From: Microtetraspora malaysiensis
GTDB lineage: Bacteria; Actinomycetota; Actinomycetes; Streptosporangiales; Streptosporangiaceae
Direction: 5' to 3'
Length of the DNA: 64,000 bases
Assembly: GCF_001528665.1 (NCBI RefSeq)
Contig: NZ_BBYJ01000037.1
Coordinates: forward strand, 17,065 to 81,064
The translations under genes and the position numbers were made by a program. This document shows, piece after piece, positions 1-7,988 of this stretch (position 1 is its first letter; the number at the start of each line of letters is the position of its first letter). The notes under the pieces are model-generated. The model ran no database searches. It had not been told where the DNA came from and worked only from the letters and a program-made list of their open reading frames with translations.

Positions 1-1
1 T

Positions 2-754
2 GGGCTGCGCACCGGCGACGCGGTGGCGGGCTCGGGGGGATGGCTCGAGGTCGGTCCGGTGAAGATGTTCGTCGACGGCTCGCTCAACACCCGCACCGCC
101 TACTGCGACGACCCGTATCCCGGCTCCGGCGACCGCGGGCGGCTGGAGACGCCGCCGGACGAGCTGGCCGCGATCATGGGGCACGCCGCCCGCCACGGCC
201 TGCACCCCGCTGTGCACGCGATCGGGGACCTCGCCTCCTCCATCGCGCTTGACGCCTTCGAACGGGTCGGCTGCCCCGGGCGGATCGAGCACGCGCAGCT
301 CGTCCGCGCGGGCGACTTCGCCAGATTCGCCCGGCCGGGACTGGTCGCCGGAGTGCAGCCCGCGCACGCCCCGGACGACCGCGAGGTCGCCGACACCCAC
401 TGGTGCGGCCGGACCGCAAGAGCCTTCGCATACGCCGACCTGCTCGCGGCGGGCGCGACCCTCGAACTCGGCTCCGACGCGCCCGTCGCGACGCTCGACC
501 CCTGGGACGGCATCGCCTCGGCGGTGACCAGGACCGACGACGAGCGTCCGCCATGGCATCCCGAGCAGGTCATCTCGCTCCAGGACGCGCTCGCCGCCGC
601 CTCCAGGGGACGCTCCGCCGTACGGGAAGGGGAGCCGGCCGACCTGATGATCCTGGAGCGCGACCCGTCGCTCCTCGCGCCCGGGGAGCTGCGCCGCCCG
701 AGCGTGCTCGGCACGCTCGTGGGCGGCCGGTGGACCCACCGGACAGTGGGCTGA
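2..754 (+). CDS. Amidohydrolase, YtcJ/LAF3-like, 3' part
   Basis: This is the C-terminal part of a metal-dependent amidohydrolase; the start lies left of the window. Visible family motifs are VKMFVDGSLNTRTA, HAIGDLA (metal histidine), RIEHAQLV (second histidine) and LGSDAPVATLDPW (catalytic aspartate). These match the YtcJ/N-substituted formamide deformylase-like group, as in the gene at 1386. It probably hydrolyses an amide or formamide in the cytoplasm; the substrate is unknown. A 167-nt gap carrying a promoter separates it from the next gene, so it may belong to the preceding transcription unit or be a paralogue in the same pathway. Confidence 0.85.
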   Translation, partial: GLRTGDAVAGSGGWLEVGPVKMFVDGSLNTRTAYCDDPYPGSGDRGRLETPPDELAAIMGHAARHGLHPAVHAIGDLASSIALDAFERVGCPGRIEHAQLVRAGDFARFARPGLVAGVQPAHAPDDREVADTHWCGRTARAFAYADLLAAGATLELGSDAPVATLDPWDGIASAVTRTDDERPPWHPEQVISLQDALAAASRGRSAVREGEPADLMILERDPSLLAPGELRRPSVLGTLVGGRWTHRTVG

Positions 755-820
755 TCAGTGGGCTGATCAGCGGGATTTGACGCCCGGCTCGCCGGGAGGC
801 GCCCACCCGCCCGGCGAGCA

Positions 821-870
821 TTTACAAAACGTCCAAGTCATTGACCAACAGTCTAAATCTTGGGTAGCCT
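821..870 (+). promoter_or_regulatory. Promoter with paired operator half-sites, copy 1
   Basis: The -35 box is TTGACC (841-846) and the -10-like box TAGCCT (865-870), with an 18-nt spacer. Half-sites CGTCCAAGT (830-838) and AGTCTAAAT (850-858) lie exactly 20 bp apart, one on each side of the -35. The same layout occurs at 7849-7898, with 30 of 50 positions identical without gaps. It probably drives the ridA-amidohydrolase operon that starts at 922. Confidence 0.6.
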
Positions 871-921
871 CGGCCTTCACGGCTCGCGAGGCGAGCCCCG
901 TGAAGTGCCCAGGAGGTCGGC

Positions 922-1362
922 ATGGAAACCGGATTTCTCGCACTGCCCGAGCCGTTGGTGCCCTTCGCGCGCTACGTGCCGTGCCGGTGGAGCGGTGACG
1001 AGTTGCACGTTTCAGGGCAGGTCGCGGCGCGCGAGGGGGAGTTCCCGCTGCGTGGCCGCGTCGGCGCGGAACTCACGCTGGAGCAGGGACGGGCGGCCGC
1101 GCGGCAATGCGCGCTCAACGTCCTCGCCGCGTTGCAGCGCGAGGTGAACGATCTGTCCAGGATCCGCGCGCTCGTCAAGGTGACGGTGTTCGTCGCTACC
1201 GGGCCGGACTTCCTGGAACACCATCTGGTGGCTGACGGTGCCTCGGAGGCGTTCATCGAGGCGCTCGGCGACGTGGGCGAGCACGCGCGCTCCGCGGTGG
1301 GCGTCGCTCGGCTGCCGATGGACTCCCCGGTGGAGATCGAGGCCACCGCCCTGGTCGGCTGA
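922..1362 (+). CDS. RidA/YjgF-family protein
   Basis: This 146-residue protein fits the usual RidA length of about 130-150. RidA proteins hydrolyse reactive enamine/imine intermediates released by PLP enzymes during amino-acid catabolism. The YjgF-type sequence runs through LHVSGQVA, the ARQCALNVLAAL helix and VKVTVFVAT, and ends in the family's ARLPMDSPVEIEATALV strand. An AGGAGG Shine-Dalgarno lies 5-10 nt upstream of the ATG. It is the first gene after the promoter at 821-870 and is followed 23 nt later by an amidohydrolase. Its presence suggests the pathway produces imines or N-carbamoyl-type intermediates. Subfamily assignment is uncertain. Confidence 0.85.
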   Translation: METGFLALPEPLVPFARYVPCRWSGDELHVSGQVAAREGEFPLRGRVGAELTLEQGRAAARQCALNVLAALQREVNDLSRIRALVKVTVFVATGPDFLEHHLVADGASEAFIEALGDVGEHARSAVGVARLPMDSPVEIEATALVG

Positions 1363-1385
1363 CCGCTCGGCGCCGTTTAGGAGGA

Positions 1386-2981
1386 ATGATGGACGCCACC
1401 CCCAAGCATCTGACCATCATCAACGGCCGCCTGTTCCTACCCGGCGCATCGATGGGACCCCGGTCCGGCGACGCGCCCACCGCCCTGGTGATCGAGGACG
1501 GCAGGATCTCCGCCGTCGTCTCCGACGACGAGGCGCTGCGTCTGCGCCACCCCCGCGCCGAGGTGATCGACGCCGCGGGCGGGTCGGTCCTCCCGGGGTT
1601 CGACGACGCCCACATCCACGTGATCCCCGGCGGCCAGTGGGACGGCCTGCTCGCGCTGAGAGGCGCCGCCACGGTCCCGGAGCTGCAGGCGCGCATCGCG
1701 GAGTACGGTGCGGCGCACCCGGAGCTGCCGTGGATCTGGGGCGGAGGGTGGCACTATGCCGCCTGGGGGGACGCCAAGCCCGCCAAGGAACTGCTCGACG
1801 CGGTCCTGCCTGACCGCCCGGCCATGATGACCTGCATGGACGGTCACAGCTACTGGGTGAACTCCGCCGCCCTGCGCGCCGCGGGCATCGACCGCCACAC
1901 CCCGGATCCCGTCAACGGCACGATCGTGCGCGATCCGGCGACCGGTGAGCCCACCGGCTGGTTGAAGGAGAAGGCGGGCCAGCTCATCTACCGGGTGATG
2001 CCCGAGCCGACCCACCATGACCTGAAGCTCGCCCTACGCCGGGCCGTACAGGCGTTGAACGCGTCCGGGTTCACCGCCGTGCAGGACGCCCGGACCGATC
2101 CGCGCGAGGTGCCGGTATGGCGGGAGGTGCTGGCCGAGGGCGGGCTGACGCTGCGTTCGAGGATCGCCCTGCCCATGGCGCCCGAGCAATCGCTCGCGGA
2201 CTGGCGGACGACTCTGGACGAGCATGAGGAACTGGTGGCGCCGCTCCGCGGCGGCGACTGGCTGACGAGCGGGATCGTCAAGGGTTTCGTCGACGGCGTG
2301 ATCGAGAGCCGGACGGCCGCGATGCTGGCGCCGTACGAAGGCGAGGAGAGCAGCGGCGTGCCCGCTTTCGAGCCGGAACAGCTCACGGCGTTCACCGTGG
2401 AGGCGCACCGGCGGGGATGGCAGGTCCAGCTGCACGCCATCGGCGACCGCGCCGTCCGCATGGCCCTGGACGCATTCGAGGCGGCGGGGCGGCGCCGGCA
2501 CCGCGTCGAGCACGTCGAGGTCATCCATCCGGAGGACGTCAAGCGCTTCGCGGCACTGGACGTCGTGGCGAGCATGCAACCCGCGCACGCCTTCTCCGCT
2601 CCGGACCGGGCGCACGACTGGCACGGCGTGATCGGGCCGGAGCGCGCGGCCGCGAACTGGCCGATGTCCGCGATCCACGCGTCGGGAGGGGTCATCGCCC
2701 TCGGGTCCGACTGGCCCGTGGTGGACTTCGACCCCTTTATGACACTGCACGCGGCGATGTCCGCGGACCACGCGCTCACCCTGCCACAGGCGCTCACCGC
2801 GTACGGGCGCGGGTCGGCCTACGCGGCGCACGCCGAACACCGACGGGGCGACGTCGCCGTGGGAATGGACGCCGACCTCGTCGTGCTCGACCGGGACCTG
2901 CTCGACGCCGGGGACGTCCGGGGGGCCGGAGTCATGGCGACGATCGTCGACGGCGTCGTGGTCCATCGCGCCGCCTGTTGA
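1386..2981 (+). CDS. Amidohydrolase, YtcJ-like (N-substituted formamide deformylase type)
   Basis: The 531-residue length is normal for the YtcJ/LAF3 group of amidohydrolases, cytoplasmic divalent-metal hydrolases acting on amides or formamides. Motifs in order are FDDAHIHV near residue 75 (HxH metal pair), KGFVDGVIES (bridging lysine region), HAIGDRAV, HRVEHVEV and LGSDWPVVDFDP (catalytic Asp). TAGGAGGA sits directly upstream; ATG 1386 and ATG 1389 are both possible starts. It is the second gene of the operon and a paralogue of the gene at the left edge, so the two may act on related substrates. Exact substrate is unknown. Confidence 0.9.
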   Translation: MMDATPKHLTIINGRLFLPGASMGPRSGDAPTALVIEDGRISAVVSDDEALRLRHPRAEVIDAAGGSVLPGFDDAHIHVIPGGQWDGLLALRGAATVPELQARIAEYGAAHPELPWIWGGGWHYAAWGDAKPAKELLDAVLPDRPAMMTCMDGHSYWVNSAALRAAGIDRHTPDPVNGTIVRDPATGEPTGWLKEKAGQLIYRVMPEPTHHDLKLALRRAVQALNASGFTAVQDARTDPREVPVWREVLAEGGLTLRSRIALPMAPEQSLADWRTTLDEHEELVAPLRGGDWLTSGIVKGFVDGVIESRTAAMLAPYEGEESSGVPAFEPEQLTAFTVEAHRRGWQVQLHAIGDRAVRMALDAFEAAGRRRHRVEHVEVIHPEDVKRFAALDVVASMQPAHAFSAPDRAHDWHGVIGPERAAANWPMSAIHASGGVIALGSDWPVVDFDPFMTLHAAMSADHALTLPQALTAYGRGSAYAAHAEHRRGDVAVGMDADLVVLDRDLLDAGDVRGAGVMATIVDGVVVHRAAC

Positions 2982-3046
2982 GGGGCGGATCCGAACGCAG
3001 GCGTCTCTCGCCGAGGCGTTCTGCCACATCAGTCTCAGGAGTTGGC

Positions 3047-4447
3047 ATGGAGTACGACATTCTGCTGCGCGGTGGTCGGGTGATCGACCCCGCCGCGGGC
3101 ATCGACCGGGTCGCCGACGTGGCGGTCGCCGGGGGAAAGGTGGAGGCGGTCGGCCCCGATCTGGCCGGGCACGCCGCCACGGTCATCGACGTCGCCGGCC
3201 GATACGTCATCCCGGGTCTGGTCGACCTGCATGTCCACATCCCCGACCATGCCGGCGGTGGTGCCGGGCACGCCATGCTGGCCCGCGCGGGTGTGACGAC
3301 CGCCCTCGACCTGTCGGGCCCGGTCACGGGCGTCCTGACCGCCGCCGCCAAGTCGGGCGTCGGGCTGCACATCGCGGCGGTCGAGGCGTTCCGTCCGGGA
3401 CAGCAGCTGCCCGCGCGACCGACCAGAACCGAGATCCGGCGGGCCGTCGAGCGGGTGCTCGCCGCGGGCGGCATCGGAGTGAAGCTGCACGTCGACAAGG
3501 GCTGGGAACCCGAACCGACCGGGATGATCATCGACGAGTGCAACCGCGCCGGCGTGTGGATCGCCAGCCACTGCGGCACCACCGCGACCGGGAGCGACAT
3601 CATCGGCCTGCGCGAGACCCTGGAACTCGCCGGGGACAACCGGCTGCACGTCGCCCACGTCAACAGCTACTGCCGGGGTGACGTCGAGGACGCGGGTGCC
3701 GAGGCGTACGCCGCTGTCGAGCTGCTTCGCAAGTCACCGCACGTCTTCGCCGAGTCATACCTGGCGGAGATCAACGGGTCCAACGGCACCTGCGTCGACG
3801 GCCTGCCCAAGAACAGGCGCGTCCGCTCCTGGCTGGAGGGAGCCGGCTATCCCGGAACCGAGGACGGCCTGCGCCGCGCGATCCGCGAGGGCTGGGCCCA
3901 CGTCACCCGGATGGAGCCGGACGACGTGCTCCTGCTCTCCGGAGACGAGGGCGTCGCCCTCTGGGAGGAGGCGGAGACGCGGACGCCCATCTGCCTGCCC
4001 GTCAACCCGGCCATCTCCCGGCTGGTGCTCGGCTCGTCCAGGAAGGCCGACGGCGGCTTCGACGTCCACGCGCTGGCCACCGACGGCGGCGCCTACCCCC
4101 GCAACGTCACGGTGTCCGCCGGCCTGTCGATGGTCGAGTGGGGCCTGCTCACCCTTCGGGAGCTCGTCACCAAGGCGTCCTGGACGCCGGCGCGGATCCT
4201 CGGGCTGCCCGGCAAGGGACGCCTCGTGGACGCCGACATCGCGGTGATCGACCCGGTGAGCCGTACGGTCACGAGCACGATCAGCGCCGGGCGGCTCATC
4301 TGGCACCGGGGCGCCGTCCTCGGTCGCGGTACCCGATTCCTCAGCACCGAACGCGGCGCGCCCGCCGCGCGTGAGGCCTGCGGCGTCCATGAGCTTCTCG
4401 AACCGGCGGGCAGCGGCTTCTACACCGGCGACGGCCTCGCCGCCTGA
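3047..4447 (+). CDS. Amidohydrolase, dihydroorotase/D-aminoacylase-like
   Basis: The 466-residue product belongs to the cyclic-amidohydrolase/D-aminoacylase branch. It has the N-terminal beta-sandwich (LRGGRVIDPAAGIDR), HVH at residues 62-64, GVKLHVDKG, IASHCGTT, LHVAHVNSYC and ATDGGAYPRN, giving all the expected metal ligands and the catalytic Asp. It probably opens a cyclic amide or deacylates an N-acyl D-amino acid. The start at 3047 follows CAGGAG and matches the family N terminus; the frame is open further upstream but there runs antisense to nothing recognisable. It sits 65 nt after the YtcJ-like gene and 58 nt before the serine hydrolase. Confidence 0.88.
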   Translation: MEYDILLRGGRVIDPAAGIDRVADVAVAGGKVEAVGPDLAGHAATVIDVAGRYVIPGLVDLHVHIPDHAGGGAGHAMLARAGVTTALDLSGPVTGVLTAAAKSGVGLHIAAVEAFRPGQQLPARPTRTEIRRAVERVLAAGGIGVKLHVDKGWEPEPTGMIIDECNRAGVWIASHCGTTATGSDIIGLRETLELAGDNRLHVAHVNSYCRGDVEDAGAEAYAAVELLRKSPHVFAESYLAEINGSNGTCVDGLPKNRRVRSWLEGAGYPGTEDGLRRAIREGWAHVTRMEPDDVLLLSGDEGVALWEEAETRTPICLPVNPAISRLVLGSSRKADGGFDVHALATDGGAYPRNVTVSAGLSMVEWGLLTLRELVTKASWTPARILGLPGKGRLVDADIAVIDPVSRTVTSTISAGRLIWHRGAVLGRGTRFLSTERGAPAAREACGVHELLEPAGSGFYTGDGLAA

Positions 4448-4505
4448 GCCGGCCGGAGAGCAAGACAGCCAAGGCTTGAGACAGACAGAAAGGGAAACGC
4501 AGCGC

Positions 4506-5837
4506 ATGACGACCGCCTCCGAACTGCTCGCCTCGCTCACCGAGACCACCGAGAAGCACCGCCTCGACATCGGGGTGCCGGGCGTCGCGCTCGGCGTGGC
4601 CGCCGGTGGTGAGGTCGCCTCGACCGGGCTCGGGGTCACCAGCGTGGCCGATCCGCTCCCGGTCACGACGAACACGCTGTTCCGCCTGTGCTCCATCACC
4701 AAGATCTTCGCCGCCACGCTCGCCATGACCCTGGTCGAGGAGGGCGTGCTGGATCTCGACGTGCCGGTGGTCGCCTACTATCCGGAGCTGTCCCTCGCCG
4801 ACGCGGACGCTCGGGCGTCGGTCACCATGCGCCACCTGCTCACGCATGCCAGCGGCCTCGAAAGCGAGTTGCGCGGAGACCTGGAGACGTTCGGACGCAA
4901 CGCCGACGCTCTCGACCGCGTCGTGTCGGCGTACGGCTCGCTCCGACAGTTCGCCCCGGCCGGTGAGATCTGGGGGTACTGCAACACCGGTTACTGGCTC
5001 GCCGGCGCCGCGCTCGGGCGGCTCGCGGGGACGTCGTTCGAAGACGCGGTGTCGCGGCGCGTACTCGAACCGCTCGGCATGGCAGGGAGCTGTTTCCTGG
5101 CCGAGGACGCCGTGCTCGGCCGGGTCGCGCTGCCCCACCGCCGCGCCTCGGCGGGTTCTCCGGAGCACGTCCTGATCCCGTCCTTCGCCTTCCCGCGAGC
5201 GCGCGTGCCCTCCGGGGGCGTGATCGCGGGCGTGGACGACCTGCTCAAGTTCGCCGGTCTCCATCTCGGGAACGGCCCCGCCGTCATCTCCGAGGCCGGC
5301 CGCGCGATGATGCGGGAACCCCTGATCCCGGGTGACTCCGCGGGTGACCACCAGGGCCTCGGCTGGATGACCTCCGCCCCGGGCGGCACGCCGGTGGTCG
5401 AGCACAGCGGGTCGTACAAGGGGTACTGCACCAGGCTGACCCTCCTGCCGGACCTGGGGGTCGCCGTCGCGGTGCTGACCAACAGCGACGACGGCGGCCG
5501 CCTGTGCCGCGCGGTCAAGGAGGCCGCCCTGGAGCTCCTGACCGGGTGGCGGACCGCCGAGGTGGAGTACGCCGACCTCGGCCCCGACGTGCTCGCCGCG
5601 TACGCGGGCGACTACGCGATCCCGGGCGTGGACAGGATCCGGGTGTCTCCGCACGAAGGCGGTCTCCGCCTCGAGCTGGTCAAGAACGCGGCGCCGGCCG
5701 GGGAGTCGCTGTGCCGGGCCACGTCCGAGACCGAATTCGAGATCGTCCACGGGCCGAGCCTCGGATCACGGCTGGTCTTCTTCCCCGGGTCCCCTGTGAT
5801 CAGGCTGGGCCTCCGGCTCGGGGCCAGGCTGTCGTGA
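4506..5837 (+). CDS. Serine hydrolase, class C beta-lactamase fold
   Basis: The 443-residue product has penicillin-binding/esterase EstB-type motifs: SITK (S63, K66; catalytic SxxK), a YCN triad near residue 159 and HSGSYKG near 304 (HxG in place of KTG). HxG is common in D-aminopeptidases, esterases and class C-like hydrolases. No signal peptide is visible, so a cytoplasmic role is likely. A D-aminopeptidase or amidase acting on the same imported compound as the neighbouring amidohydrolases would fit. AAAGGGA precedes the ATG. The stop overlaps the next gene's GTG, indicating translational coupling. Confidence 0.85.
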   Translation: MTTASELLASLTETTEKHRLDIGVPGVALGVAAGGEVASTGLGVTSVADPLPVTTNTLFRLCSITKIFAATLAMTLVEEGVLDLDVPVVAYYPELSLADADARASVTMRHLLTHASGLESELRGDLETFGRNADALDRVVSAYGSLRQFAPAGEIWGYCNTGYWLAGAALGRLAGTSFEDAVSRRVLEPLGMAGSCFLAEDAVLGRVALPHRRASAGSPEHVLIPSFAFPRARVPSGGVIAGVDDLLKFAGLHLGNGPAVISEAGRAMMREPLIPGDSAGDHQGLGWMTSAPGGTPVVEHSGSYKGYCTRLTLLPDLGVAVAVLTNSDDGGRLCRAVKEAALELLTGWRTAEVEYADLGPDVLAAYAGDYAIPGVDRIRVSPHEGGLRLELVKNAAPAGESLCRATSETEFEIVHGPSLGSRLVFFPGSPVIRLGLRLGARLS

Positions 5838-6991
5838 CGCCCCCGGTCTCCCGGGGCGGGCCGGGCTTCGGCGCCCGACCGGCTCCCGAACTCGCGGCCG
5901 CGTTCGCCGCCATGTTCGCCGACGTCAGGACACCAGCGCTCGTTGTCGACGAGGCGGCGGTGGAGCTGAATCTCCGGCTGATGACGAAGCTCGCCCGATC
6001 CCCGGAGAGGTGGCGGGCCCACGTGAAGACGGCCAAGGCACGCTGGGTCATGGAGCGGCTGATCGCGCACGGGGTGACCAGGTTCAAGGCGTCCACCACC
6101 GCCGAGCTCGCCACCCTGCTCTCCCTCGACGTGGCCGACGTGCTTCTCGCCTACCCGGTGGTCGGGCCGACACAGTGGCGGGCGGCCGAGCTCGCCTCCG
6201 CCCATCCAGGCGCGGCGGTCTCCGTGCTGGCCGACAGCGTGGCGGGGATCCGCACCTGGCGGCCGGGCCGGGTCGGGGCGTTCATCGACGTCGACACCGG
6301 AATGGGCCGTACCGGCGTGCCCGTGGACGATCACGCTACCGTTTTCGCCGTGGCCGACGAGCTGGCGCGACGGGGGATCCTGCTGCGCGGCCTGCATGGA
6401 TATGACGGGCACCTGGCCGACCTGCCCACACCCGAGCGGGCGCGGACGGCGGCCGACGGCCTGGCCGCGATGACGGATCTGGCCGAGGCGCTCCAGGCCG
6501 CCGGGCACGTGATCGGAGAGCTGGTCGTGGGCGGGAGCCACACGTTCCGGGAGATCCTGGCCACGCCCACGCCGTGGAGCGACCGGGTGACCGTGGGCGC
6601 CGGCACGGTGGTCTACAACGACGCCCGCAGCCTGGCGAGGTTCGGCGACATCGGGTTCACGGCCGCGGCGGCCGTGCTCACACGTGTGGTGAGCCGTCCC
6701 GCGGCGGGACGGGTGACCGTGGACGCGGGGCTCACGTCGATCCAGGTGGACGCCGGCCGGCCGCACGCGGAAAGCGCGGGACTGGTGGCGGTCTCGGCGG
6801 CGCAGGAACACCTCGTGCTGTCCTGCGCGCCGGGGGCCGAACCCGAGATCGGCGAGCTGGTCACCCTGGTGCCGCGCCACGTGGACACGGCCGTCAGCCA
6901 GTTCGGCGAGATGCATGTGATAGGCCCGGACGGCCGGGTCAGGGTGGAGCCGGTCACCGCACGCCACCACGAGTCCGCGACCGTCCGATGA
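5834..6991 (+). CDS. D-threonine aldolase/alanine-racemase-fold PLP enzyme
   Basis: The 385-residue fold-III PLP enzyme resembles D-threonine aldolase/DSD1. The PLP lysine is in HVKTAK (K65 or K68). FIDVDTGMGRTG, GLHGYDGH, VGGSHTF and VGAGTVVYND follow. The C-terminal RHVDTAVSQF corresponds to the metal-binding PxHVxxT segment of D-threonine aldolases. It would cleave or deaminate a beta-hydroxy D-amino acid; the exact reaction is not visible. The GTG start overlaps the preceding TGA (GTGA). It is the last plus-strand gene of the operon before the regulator. With RidA at the operon head, this points to an enamine- or imine-generating PLP step. Confidence 0.82.
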   Translation: MTPPVSRGGPGFGARPAPELAAAFAAMFADVRTPALVVDEAAVELNLRLMTKLARSPERWRAHVKTAKARWVMERLIAHGVTRFKASTTAELATLLSLDVADVLLAYPVVGPTQWRAAELASAHPGAAVSVLADSVAGIRTWRPGRVGAFIDVDTGMGRTGVPVDDHATVFAVADELARRGILLRGLHGYDGHLADLPTPERARTAADGLAAMTDLAEALQAAGHVIGELVVGGSHTFREILATPTPWSDRVTVGAGTVVYNDARSLARFGDIGFTAAAAVLTRVVSRPAAGRVTVDAGLTSIQVDAGRPHAESAGLVAVSAAQEHLVLSCAPGAEPEIGELVTLVPRHVDTAVSQFGEMHVIGPDGRVRVEPVTARHHESATVR

Positions 6992-7045
6992 GCGTGAGGC
7001 CGCGCCCCCGATCTCGCGCGCCGTGCCCGTCCGCCGACTCCGTGA

Positions 7046-7690
7046 TCAAGATCCAGCGGACTCCTCCTTGAGACGGGTGATGTAGTTGTAGACCGACTGG
7101 CGTGACATCCCGAGCCGCTCCGCGACCATGGGGACGGCCCGGCGCAGCTGGAACAGACCTCGCTGGTCGAGCTGGCGGAACACCTCCGTCCGCTCCGCCA
7201 CGGTGAGCCGGGTGAGCGGGTGGCCCAGGGCGTCCTCCACCTCGGCGAGCACCCCATCGACGACGGACTCGATGTCGGTGCCGAACGTGGTGGAAGGGGA
7301 CTCCAGCGGGTCGAGGTCGCCGGCCATCTCGATGAGGAGCCGGCCGGCCACGCGCATCTCGGTCACGTCCAGATTTATGCAGACGGCGCCCACCACGTGG
7401 CCGTCGGACGTGCGCAGCAGGATGGTCGACGATTTGATCACGCGGCCGTCGGGAAGCCGCGTCACATAGTTGAGGTCGTCCTTGGCGTCGTCGCCCTGCC
7501 GCAGCATGCTGAGGCCGATCTGGCTCATGGCCGACCCCACGCGGCGGCCGGTGACATCGCCGGCGACGGCGATGACCGAGTGCTCCACGCGCCGGTAGTC
7601 GTGGAGAACCACCTCGCACTTGCGGCCGAACGTCGCCTGGATCCCGTCGACGACCGGACGCATGGCGGCGAACAGCGCCTCGGCTTCCAC
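7046..7690 (-). CDS. YheO/DauR-type transcriptional regulator (PAS + HTH)
   Basis: This 214-residue protein has an N-terminal YheO-like PAS sensor (residues 8-115; CEVVLHDYRRVEHSVIA, DGRVIKSST, VGAVCINLDVT). Its C-terminal HTH (residues 165-208) ends in ERLGMSRQSVYNYITRLKEE. DauR, a relative, controls D-arginine use, so a D-amino-acid or peptide ligand is plausible. It is convergent with the PLP-enzyme gene and divergent from the ABC operon. The start is uncertain: GTG 7690 has no good ribosome site. An AGAAAGGA lies about 45 nt upstream, but no ATG/GTG follows it in frame. An 11-bp repeat array lies immediately upstream. It is the best candidate to bind the twin promoters. Confidence 0.85.
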   Translation of the reverse strand: MEAEALFAAMRPVVDGIQATFGRKCEVVLHDYRRVEHSVIAVAGDVTGRRVGSAMSQIGLSMLRQGDDAKDDLNYVTRLPDGRVIKSSTILLRTSDGHVVGAVCINLDVTEMRVAGRLLIEMAGDLDPLESPSTTFGTDIESVVDGVLAEVEDALGHPLTRLTVAERTEVFRQLDQRGLFQLRRAVPMVAERLGMSRQSVYNYITRLKEESAGS

Positions 7691-7737
7691 CGACGGGTCG
7701 ACGGCCGAAGATTTCTGGCTGATCGGATTGTCCTTTC

Positions 7738-7803
7738 TCGCTGGAACCTCACTGGAATCTTGTGGGAATCTCGCTGGTCTATCACCGGAATCGCACTGGA
7801 ATC
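7738..7803 (-). repeat. Six imperfect 11-bp tandem repeats
   Basis: On the minus strand the consensus is GATTCCAGTGA. On the plus strand the units are TCGCTGGAACC, TCACTGGAATC, TTGTGGGAATC, TCGCTGGTCTA, TCACCGGAATC and GCACTGGAATC. A further partial unit (GTGGAAT) follows at 7805-7811. The period is one helical turn. The array lies in the divergent interval just upstream of the regulator's ribosome-site-like AAAGGA. The non-triplet period argues against coding. Confidence 0.75.
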
Positions 7804-7848
7804 AGTGGAATGCACCCGGACGGGCCGTGCGGGTCCGGCAACGAGAAT

Positions 7849-7898
7849 TTTACGATTAGTCGAACCCATTGACAACAGGTCCAAATTCGGCCTAATTT
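7849..7898 (+). promoter_or_regulatory. Promoter with paired operator half-sites, copy 2
   Basis: The -35 is TTGACA (7869-7874) and the -10 is TAATTT (7893-7898), with an 18-nt spacer. Half-sites AGTCGAACC (7858-7866) and GGTCCAAAT (7878-7886) are 20 bp apart, at the same offsets as at 821-870. It reads towards the ABC importer starting at 7989. Confidence 0.65.
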
Positions 7899-7988
7899 GC
7901 GGGCTACCAACCGAATCCCCCCACCTCGCGCGAGCTGTCTTACCTTGTCAGCCCCCTGACGGCGGCCGGCGATGAGAAAGGCGGAACA

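Noticed and set aside
7849..7988. Iron box (IdeR/DmdR type) before the ABC importer
   Set aside because: No TTAGGTTAGGCTAACCTAA-like palindrome is present; control appears to use the twin-promoter motif instead.
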